11,327 nt of DNA from CAYZFD01 sp964477735. GTDB taxonomy: Bacteria; Bacteroidota; Bacteroidia; Flavobacteriales; Flavobacteriaceae. The notes under the pieces were generated by a model. It was not told where the DNA came from, searched no databases, and saw only the letters and a program-made list of their open reading frames with translations. Below are positions 6,815 to 11,327 of this stretch, one piece after another (within the stretch, counting starts at the first letter, position 1; the number at the start of each line of letters is the position of its first letter). A program made the position numbers and the translations under genes. The DNA lies in contig CAYZFD010000046.1 of the NCBI GenBank assembly GCA_964477735.1, positions 1 to 11,327 on the forward strand, given 5' to 3'.

Positions 6815-8086
6815 CTAGGTTGTTAGCAGTTGATGTCCTATAGCACATTGACTACATTTTTTTAAATCGCAATAATGTGTCTTGAGTTGTAACAACGCCT
6901 GAGTCTCTAAGGCATTTTTAGAATCTAAACCCAAATGCTGAAACTTTTTTAGAATGTTGTTTTTTTCAGGTGAAATGGCTCTCGCCCAGTCTAGTAAAAA
7001 CTCATTCTCCTTCTGGCCCAAATAATTATTGTAGTTGTATTGAAGCGGAATGACGGCATTGATCAACAACAAGTCAATGAAAGACTGAGTGAACATTTTT
7101 CGTCGCTTGGGGTGATGTTTATCAAAGCTGTAATGATTTTGCCAAAATGGGGAAACTTCTGCCGACAAAAGATCCCGAAGTTCCTTCACAGATTTAACCG
7201 ATGTCAGCTGGTGAAACAACTGTGTGTTTGATTGGTATAAATGGGCCAATTGCGACAATCGGATGGTGGGAAAATTTGGTGGGCGCAATCTAAAAAATTG
7301 TGCAGGAACAACACTTTCCACGCTGAGTCTATATTTCTTTTTCCAATAGCCATATACCCCTTTCAATTGCTTGGCATAAGGTTCACTAAAGTCCTGATTC
7401 AACAAACCTGCCTGACCCAAAAAAAGTGCTTCTAAGACACCTTCTTCGTGAGCTGCTTTTCTTACCACCGCAAATGGGATTGACTTTGCAATCGATAAGA
7501 ATGAATCTCCATTAACTTTGAGTCCCATCGCTTTGGCCAAGAGCTGAAAAAGCACGGCTTCCCAATCGTTATGGGTGAGTCTTAGCAGGGTGTCTAATTG
7601 ATTTGTCTTGGATTCAAGTCGTTCAACATAGAGGCGCTCTAACCAAGACAAATAAGTCGTTTGAGGAAGCTTTTTCGCCATACCATCACAGGGAATCCAA
7701 CGATCCGAAGCTTGTTGCAAAGCTTGGTAATTTTGATATACATTTTGATCGACATAATCTGACAAGCAGAGCACAGGTATCGATGTATCATCTGATCGGA
7801 ACACTTCCATGTCGTGCTCCCAAACTACATGCAATATTACATTTTGATAGGCAGGGTCTTTTTCGTGATTGTGTGCATACCAATCTGAAGATTTTAAATG
7901 AATTTCAATATTTCCAGCCCACAACTGATCGCCAATTCGAAGTTGCCCACACAAAAAATCAGGTCCAGCATTGTGGTTGGGCATGCCTGACTGCAACACA
8001 ACAATGCTGTCGCCACAGAAAGTTTTTAAAGCTCGACTCCGATAGTGGCGATACCTCCAAACGTAGTGTAAAAAAGACTCTTTCAT
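6815..8086 (-). CDS. DUF2851 family protein
   Basis: A 423-residue cytoplasmic protein that I recognise as DUF2851, a family widespread in Bacteroidota with no established function. Visible conserved blocks are NHNAGPDF (37-44), GNIEIHLKSSDWYAHNH (58-74) and NVILHVVWEHD (82-92). At the extreme C-terminus a cysteine cluster CDLKKCSQC (C406, C411, C414) is followed by AIG. The Asp/Glu/His/Lys-rich N-terminal block and the cysteine cluster could bind metal, but this is a guess. The ATG start gives the usual family beginning (MKESFLHYVW). It is the first gene of a unit with pspC-like and the K+ channel. A long plus-strand frame opposite its 5' part is a shadow. Confidence 0.88.
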   Translation of the reverse strand: MKESFLHYVWRYRHYRSRALKTFCGDSIVVLQSGMPNHNAGPDFLCGQLRIGDQLWAGNIEIHLKSSDWYAHNHEKDPAYQNVILHVVWEHDMEVFRSDDTSIPVLCLSDYVDQNVYQNYQALQQASDRWIPCDGMAKKLPQTTYLSWLERLYVERLESKTNQLDTLLRLTHNDWEAVLFQLLAKAMGLKVNGDSFLSIAKSIPFAVVRKAAHEEGVLEALFLGQAGLLNQDFSEPYAKQLKGVYGYWKKKYRLSVESVVPAQFFRLRPPNFPTIRLSQLAHLYQSNTQLFHQLTSVKSVKELRDLLSAEVSPFWQNHYSFDKHHPKRRKMFTQSFIDLLLINAVIPLQYNYNNYLGQKENEFLLDWARAISPEKNNILKKFQHLGLDSKNALETQALLQLKTHYCDLKKCSQCAIGHQLLTT

Positions 8087-8100
8087 AAGTAGGTTTTTGT

Positions 8101-8131
8101 AAAAATAAAAAAAGCCGACAAAAAGTCGGCT
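8101..8131 (-). terminator. Rho-independent terminator of the rhodanese-like gene
   Basis: A perfect 7-bp stem AGCCGAC/GTCGGCT with a 5-base loop (8113-8131). On the minus strand it is followed by seven T, one A and five T, so it works in that direction. It lies 53 bases after the rhodanese stop codon and before DUF2851. On the plus strand there is no T tract after the stem. Confidence 0.88.
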
Positions 8132-8184
8132 ATTCTAAACGCTATATATTCTATTTAAGCATGTAGAGGTCTGATTTCAATAGT

Positions 8185-8274
8185 TTAAGAAATCAACTCC
8201 CCTTCCCATTCCAATACGCCGCCAACCAAATTATAAACTGACGAAAAACCAAGCTGAGACATCAATGCACATGC
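8185..8274 (-). CDS. Rhodanese-like domain protein, C-terminal 29 codons only
   Basis: Only the last 29 residues and the stop codon are present; the rest falls in the N gap. The pattern ACALMSQLGFSSVYNLVGG followed by VLEWEGELIS is the typical end of a single-domain rhodanese (helix after the active-site loop, then V-x-N-L-x-G-G-x-x-x-W). The catalytic cysteine loop is not visible, so sulfurtransferase activity cannot be confirmed. Single-domain members are about 100 residues, so roughly 70-80 codons are missing. An apparent open frame running through the N run to 8406 is an artefact. The gene points away from marR and ends at a strong terminator. Confidence 0.7.
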   Translation of the reverse strand, partial: ACALMSQLGFSSVYNLVGGVLEWEGELIS

Positions 8275-8374
8275 NNNNNNNNNNNNNNNNNNNNNNNNNN
8301 NNNNNNNNNNNNNNNNNNNNNNNNNNNNNNNNNNNNNNNNNNNNNNNNNNNNNNNNNNNNNNNNNNNNNNNNNN
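8275..8374. other. Assembly gap (100 N)
   Basis: Exactly 100 undetermined bases, the conventional placeholder for a scaffold gap of unknown length. It removes the 5' part of the rhodanese-like gene and the upstream half (-33) of the marR promoter. Distances across it are not reliable, and further genes could be missing. Confidence 0.97.
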
Positions 8375-8382
8375 TATATTTG
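8375..8382 (+). promoter_or_regulatory. -7 promoter element of marR-yceI
   Basis: TATATTTG is a perfect TAnnTTTG box directly at the right edge of the gap, 26 bases before the marR start codon. The -33 element would be inside the gap and cannot be seen. Confidence 0.6.
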
Positions 8383-8406
8383 TATATACAATTGTTGTTT
8401 AAACAA
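8380..8406. promoter_or_regulatory. Twin palindromic operator, probable MarR binding site
   Basis: Two perfect 12-bp palindromes, TTGTATATACAA (8380-8391) and TTGTTTAAACAA (8395-8406), share the pattern TTGTwTAwACAA and have centres 15 bp apart. The first overlaps the end of the -7 box and the second ends two bases before the marR ATG. Short AT-rich palindromes over the own promoter are typical of MarR autoregulation, so repression by the downstream product is the natural reading. No binding data are available. Confidence 0.6.
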
Positions 8407-8408
8407 TA

Positions 8409-8840
8409 ATGATGCTTAAGAACAATTATAAAGATGCATTTGTGGGGCTTATGCAAGCAGGCAATACTGCCTTTGTGCAATTAAGCGATTTGTTAAGTCG
8501 TGAGGGCTTGACTGTTCAACAATTCAATGTATTGCGAATTTTGAGGGGACAGAAAGGGAATCCAATCACCCTACAGGCCATTACAGAAAAAATGATTCAC
8601 AGCAACAGTAACACCACACGAATTGTAGATAAACTTCTTCAAAAAAAGTTGGTAAGTAGAAACCTGTGCAAGTCAAATCGCCGTAAGCTTGACATCAGCA
8701 TTACATCTGCAGGATTGGATTTATTGGCTAATTTAGATCCAGTTGTGGCCAAACAAGAACAAAATTTTTTTAAAGAACTGACACAAGATGAAATGGCACG
8801 AATTTTGTCCTATGTCGAAAAATTAATTTTAAAACAATAA
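8409..8840 (+). CDS. MarR-family transcriptional regulator
   Basis: A 143-residue winged helix-turn-helix protein of the MarR family, which usually acts as a dimeric repressor released by a small ligand or oxidant. N- and C-terminal helices (about 5-30 and 105-142) would form the dimer interface. The HTH spans about 53-85, with recognition helix SNSNTTRIVDKLLQKKLVSR (65-84), and the wing is KSNRRKLDISITSAG (88-102). Its only cysteine, C87, lies at the start of the wing, not at the N-terminal position used by OhrR, so a peroxide sensor of that type is not supported. ATG at 8409 or the next codon could start it. Twin palindromes lie directly upstream and yceI follows after 15 bp, suggesting an autoregulated operon. 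Confidence 0.9.
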   Translation: MMLKNNYKDAFVGLMQAGNTAFVQLSDLLSREGLTVQQFNVLRILRGQKGNPITLQAITEKMIHSNSNTTRIVDKLLQKKLVSRNLCKSNRRKLDISITSAGLDLLANLDPVVAKQEQNFFKELTQDEMARILSYVEKLILKQ

Positions 8841-8855
8841 TTAAATTCTATACTT

Positions 8856-9416
8856 ATGAAAAAGAGAAATCTATTCCTCACCCTCCTAAGCTTATCAACC
8901 AGCTTAATGTTTGCACAAAACAAAACCGTGAACACAGAAACAAGTGAAATTCATTGGCTTGGAAAAAAAGTTACTGGCGAACACATGGGCACCATCAAGC
9001 TATCAGAAGGGAACCTAAACTTTGACAATGGCCAACTTAAAGGTGGTGATTTTGTGGTGAACATGAACAGTTTAGTTTGCACAGACTTAAGTGGCACTTA
9101 CAAAGACAAATTAGAGGGCCATTTGAAATCTGACGACTTTTTTGGCGTTGAAGCACATCCTACTGCCACCATGACCATTACCAAGGTCACTCCCACCGAA
9201 GCCAATAAATATCTTGTTTCAGGAGACTTTAACATCAAGGGCATAACCCAAAATATTGATTTTGAAATGACCATCGAAAACAATTTGGCAAAAGCCAAAG
9301 TGGTCATTGACCGTGCCAAACACAATATCCGTTACGGATCTGGAAGTTTTTTCGAAAATCTTGGTGACAAAACCATATATGACGACTTTGAGTTGAAAGT
9401 GCAATTAAGCTTCTAA
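8856..9416 (+). CDS. Secreted YceI-domain protein
   Basis: A 186-residue protein with a signal peptide (1-20, cut probably after LMFA) and a complete YceI lipocalin-like domain (about 25-186). Family marks are HLKSDDFFGVEAHPTATM (89-106), FNIKGITQNIDF (125-136) and the C-terminal part with DRAKHNIRYGSG (152-163) and YDDFELKVQL (175-184). YceI proteins are periplasmic beta-barrels that bind isoprenoid or other long amphiphilic molecules; the physiological role is unclear. It is probably exported to the periplasm, as no lipobox cysteine follows the signal peptide. It is preceded by marR with a 15-bp gap and no own promoter, and followed by a terminator, so it is the most likely target of the MarR regulator. 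Confidence 0.92.
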   Translation: MKKRNLFLTLLSLSTSLMFAQNKTVNTETSEIHWLGKKVTGEHMGTIKLSEGNLNFDNGQLKGGDFVVNMNSLVCTDLSGTYKDKLEGHLKSDDFFGVEAHPTATMTITKVTPTEANKYLVSGDFNIKGITQNIDFEMTIENNLAKAKVVIDRAKHNIRYGSGSFFENLGDKTIYDDFELKVQLSF

Positions 9417-9437
9417 TTCACCTATTTAAAGCAAGTA

Positions 9438-9468
9438 AAAACCACTATCCATCGATGGTGGTTTTTTT
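9438..9468 (+). terminator. Rho-independent terminator after yceI
   Basis: The stem AAAACCAC (9438-9445) pairs with GTGGTTTT (9458-9465) around a 12-base loop that itself holds CATCGATG, and is followed by T to 9468. It ends the marR-yceI transcript 22 bp after the yceI stop and isolates it from the trp promoter just downstream. Confidence 0.82.
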
Positions 9469-9472
9469 ATTG

Positions 9473-9503
9473 TTGCGCATCTCAAAAACCCTTATTATAT
9501 TTG
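9473..9503 (+). promoter_or_regulatory. trp operon promoter
   Basis: TTG (9473-9475; another at 9470-9472), 20 bases, then TATATTTG (9496-9503), a perfect -7 box. It lies right after the yceI terminator and upstream of the leader peptide. Transcription is expected about 4-7 bases after the box, near 9507-9510. Confidence 0.8.
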
Positions 9504-9512
9504 GCCTTTCAA

Positions 9513-9569
9513 ATGAAATCAAACACAAATCATATTTCATGGTGGTATTCGCAAACAACACTGCGATAG
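9513..9569 (+). CDS. trpL: trp leader peptide with tandem Trp codons
   Basis: An 18-codon frame, MKSNTNHISWWYSQTTLR then TAG, with two adjacent TGG codons at 9540-9545. It lies between the trp promoter and a terminator hairpin that precedes trpE. The following hairpin begins at the base right after the second Trp codon, and the stop codon lies inside its right arm, as expected for ribosome-controlled attenuation. Only about 3-6 bases separate the predicted transcript start from the ATG, so it would be translated almost leaderless, and no SD is possible. Its own product is probably not functional; its translation speed is the signal. Confidence 0.85.
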   Translation: MKSNTNHISWWYSQTTLR

Positions 9570-9624
9570 CACCCCGTATGCATAAAACATTCAAAGGGCT
9601 TGTCTATCGCGACAGGCCTTTTTT
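9546..9624 (+). promoter_or_regulatory. trp attenuator: alternative RNA hairpins
   Basis: Four segments can be traced. Segment 1 (9546-9553, TATTCGCA) pairs with segment 2 (9562-9568, TGCGATA), leaving one bulged T. Segment 2 (GCGATAG, 9563-9569) is also perfectly complementary to CTATCGC (9604-9610), with an extra T-G pair (9562/9611) and CCC (9572-9575) facing GGG (9596-9598). This antiterminator takes bases from the terminator stem and loop. A ribosome stalled on the TGG codons covers segment 1 and frees segment 2 for the antiterminator, so trpE is transcribed. A ribosome that reaches the TAG covers segment 2 and the terminator forms. It resembles the published Bacteroid-trp RNA motif (named from memory). 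The pairings are seen directly; the mechanism is inferred from classical trp attenuation. Confidence 0.85.
9593..9624 (+). terminator. Attenuator terminator before trpE
   Basis: The left arm AAAGGGCTTGTC (9593-9604) pairs with the right arm GACAGGCCTTT (9611-9621) in an 11-bp stem with one bulged G and one G-T pair, loop TATCGC, and a T run to 9624. Only 13 bases lie between it and the trpE ATG. A strong terminator directly before the first structural gene makes sense only as a conditional one. Confidence 0.88.
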
Positions 9625-9637
9625 GATTGAATAAGAC

Positions 9638-11047
9638 ATGAGAAAACAATATAAATTTAAAACGCATTCCGAACACCTACTAGCCGATACGCTTTCGCCA
9701 GTGGCAATGTATGCTCGTGTGCGTCACAAAGTTGCCCATGCGCTTTTGTTGGAAAGTAGCGAGTATGGAGCCAATGACAACAGTTTTTCATACATCTGCT
9801 TCAATCCAATAGCCCAAATAAGGGTGCAAAATGAAAGCATCTTTCGACAATACCCCGATGGAACAATATCAGAAACTCCAATAACCGACACCACCCACGT
9901 TACCGATGAGATTCATCAATTTGCTCAACAATTTCAAGGTGAATACCCAGAAAGTCAATTTATAAACAACGGTTTGTTTGGTTACATTTCCTACGAAGCC
10001 GTTCGTTATTTCGAAGACATAAAGCTTTCCAAAAAAGGGGGAAAACAAGCCATTCCAGACATTTATTATGCCGTTTACCAAAATGTGATTGCAGTAAATT
10101 TGTTCAACAACGAGGCCATGCTGTTTTGCCATTCAATTGATGGAGAAAACAACCTTGAGGAAGTGATGACCATGTTAAAATCTCAAAACACTTCCTTTTT
10201 TCCTTTTAAAAAAACTGGGGAAATGCAATCCAATATGACTGACCAAGACTTCATTGAGTTGGTCAAAAAAGGTAAACAGCATTGCCAAAGAGGTGATGTT
10301 TTCCAATTGGTACTCTCGAGGAGATTTTCACAACAATTTGAGGGGGATACCTTTCAGCTTTACCGTGCTTTACGAACCGTTAACCCATCGCCCTATCTAT
10401 TTTATTTCGATTATGGTGATTTTAAAATTTTAGGCAGTTCACCCGAAGCACAACTGGTGGTGAAGCATAATATTGCAGAAATTCATCCTATTGCTGGAAC
10501 ATTTCGACGAACGGGCAACAAAAAACAAGATGCCCTTCTGGCCGAAAAATTACTATCCGACCCAAAAGAAAACAGCGAACACGTGATGCTTGTTGATCTG
10601 GCCCGCAACGACCTCAGCCGACACGGCAACCAAGTGAATGTTGAAAACTACAGAGAAGTTCAATATTACTCTCATGTTATTCACCTGGTCTCAAAAGTCA
10701 CAGGGCACAAAAAAACTGATAGCAGCACCTACCAAGTGGTCGCCGACACTTTCCCTGCCGGAACACTCAGTGGAGCGCCCAAGCACCGCGCCATGCAATT
10801 GATTGACGAATACGAAAATGTGGGCCGTTCTTTCTATGGCGGTGCCATTGGTTTTATGGATTTTTCAGGCAATTTTAACCATGCCATCATCATTCGTTCC
10901 TTTTTGAGTTTAGAACAAAAACTGTATTTACAGGCTGGCGCTGGAATTGTAACAGACTCTGTTCCAGAAAACGAAATGCAAGAAGTATATAACAAAATTG
11001 GTGCACTTACCACTGCGCTAGAAATTGCAGAAAAAATTCAAGCATGA
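9638..11047 (+). CDS. trpE: Anthranilate synthase component I
   Basis: A 469-residue enzyme that converts chorismate to anthranilate with ammonia supplied by TrpG, the first committed step to tryptophan. The N-terminal domain carries the feedback motif LLES (37-40), and NPSPYLFYF (249-257) is the second part of the Trp inhibitor site. The chorismate-binding domain (about 200-465) shows GSSPE (266-270), HPIAGTFRRTG (283-293), ENSEHVMLVDLARNDLSR (311-328), FPAGTLSGAPK (372-382) and QAGAGIVTDSVPENE (432-446). These support TrpE rather than PabB or a menaquinone isochorismate synthase, as do the trp leader and trpG. Length is normal. There is no tryptophan residue in the whole protein. The stop overlaps the trpG start (ATGA). 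Expression is expected to depend on the attenuator upstream, and activity on Trp feedback. Confidence 0.96.
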   Translation: MRKQYKFKTHSEHLLADTLSPVAMYARVRHKVAHALLLESSEYGANDNSFSYICFNPIAQIRVQNESIFRQYPDGTISETPITDTTHVTDEIHQFAQQFQGEYPESQFINNGLFGYISYEAVRYFEDIKLSKKGGKQAIPDIYYAVYQNVIAVNLFNNEAMLFCHSIDGENNLEEVMTMLKSQNTSFFPFKKTGEMQSNMTDQDFIELVKKGKQHCQRGDVFQLVLSRRFSQQFEGDTFQLYRALRTVNPSPYLFYFDYGDFKILGSSPEAQLVVKHNIAEIHPIAGTFRRTGNKKQDALLAEKLLSDPKENSEHVMLVDLARNDLSRHGNQVNVENYREVQYYSHVIHLVSKVTGHKKTDSSTYQVVADTFPAGTLSGAPKHRAMQLIDEYENVGRSFYGGAIGFMDFSGNFNHAIIIRSFLSLEQKLYLQAGAGIVTDSVPENEMQEVYNKIGALTTALEIAEKIQA

Positions 11048-11327
11048 AAGTATTAGTGATTGACAACTACGACTCGTTTACCTACAACTTGGTGCACTAT
11101 CTCGAAGAACTCGGCGCCACAGTGACCGTTAAGCGAAATGACCAGATTGAAATGGCCGAAATTGATGCATTTCACAAAATAGTTTTGTCGCCTGGGCCTG
11201 GAATTCCGGAAGAGGCTGGCTTACTCAAGGACATCATTAAAACCTATGCGCCAACCAAAAGCATCCTTGGTGTTTGTCTAGGACAACAAGCCATTGGCGA
11301 AGTTTTTGGAGGCAAGCTCATCAACTT
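11044..11327 (+). CDS. trpG: Anthranilate synthase component II (glutamine amidotransferase), 3' end cut
   Basis: The first 94 codons of a class I glutamine amidotransferase run off the window end. The start MKVLVIDNYDSFTYNLVHYL is the classic TrpG/PabA N-terminus. The oxyanion motif SPGPG lies at 49-53, and the nucleophile C78 in GVCLGQQ; the catalytic His and Glu would lie downstream. TrpG releases ammonia from glutamine for TrpE. The ATG overlaps the trpE TGA by four bases, so the two subunits are translationally coupled for equal amounts. PabA is nearly identical in sequence, but position after trpE and the trp leader favour TrpG; it could serve both pathways. Confidence 0.94.
   Translation, partial: MKVLVIDNYDSFTYNLVHYLEELGATVTVKRNDQIEMAEIDAFHKIVLSPGPGIPEEAGLLKDIIKTYAPTKSILGVCLGQQAIGEVFGGKLIN

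Noticed and set aside
7603..8088. 161-codon open frame on the plus strand
   Set aside because: It lies opposite the conserved 5' part of DUF2851, shows no recognisable domain, is rich in Cys/His/Arg from reverse-strand codons, and has no promoter. It is a shadow frame.
8185..8406. 73-codon frame through the N run
   Set aside because: The N stretch is an assembly gap; the first ten codons come from the reverse strand of the marR control region. Only 8185-8274 is real coding sequence.
1..11327. CRISPR array, insertion sequence, toxin-antitoxin or defence system
   Set aside because: No spaced direct repeats, terminal inverted repeats, transposase or known defence domain could be found in either strand.

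Overview
The window looks like a chromosomal segment from a member of the Bacteroidota, most likely class Flavobacteriia. Three things point there. The sequence is AT-rich. Several genes are preceded by the Bacteroidota promoter motif TAnnTTTG with a TTG 17-23 bases upstream. Almost no start codon has a Shine-Dalgarno sequence. The proteins (a short HPF, DUF2851, a small PspC protein, an anchored helix-hairpin-helix protein, an AGCS symporter) are also typical of that group. A run of exactly 100 N at 8275-8374 marks an assembly gap of unknown real size.

Left part (1-8086, all minus strand). In transcription order: a three-gene unit DUF2851 - pspC-like - RCK-type K+ channel (8086 to 5545). Then alanine/glycine:Na+ symporter - membrane-anchored helix-hairpin-helix protein - acyl-CoA dehydrogenase (5477 to 1837). 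Then a ribosome-centred group: rpsU with its own promoter and a strong SD, a XerC/D-type recombinase, a short hibernation factor, and a tRNA-Thr(UGU) cut by the window start. From memory of flavobacterial genomes, this tRNA usually opens a tRNA-tuf-secE-nusG region, so the unseen left flank is probably translation machinery.

Middle (8087-9416). A rho-independent terminator closes a rhodanese-like gene (minus strand) of which only the last 29 codons survive before the gap. Right of the gap, on the plus strand, a -7 box and two perfect 12-bp palindromes precede a MarR-family regulator, followed 15 bp later by a secreted YceI-domain protein and a terminator. MarR-YceI is a probable autoregulated operon. 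Whether the rhodanese is its divergent partner depends on the true gap size.

Right end (9470-11327). This is the start of a tryptophan biosynthesis operon: promoter, an 18-codon leader peptide with tandem Trp codons, mutually exclusive antiterminator and terminator hairpins, trpE, and trpG overlapping by ATGA and cut by the window end. I can read the whole attenuator from the sequence, and it is the most informative non-coding structure here.

No mobile element, CRISPR array, phage gene, defence system or clearly new gene system is visible. The genes are mostly housekeeping. The observations worth a second look are regulatory: the trp attenuator with an almost leaderless leader peptide, the exceptional SD of rpsU, and the twin palindromes before marR. 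There is no gene-free stretch longer than 300 bases; the largest (9417-9637) is accounted for by a terminator plus the trp leader.
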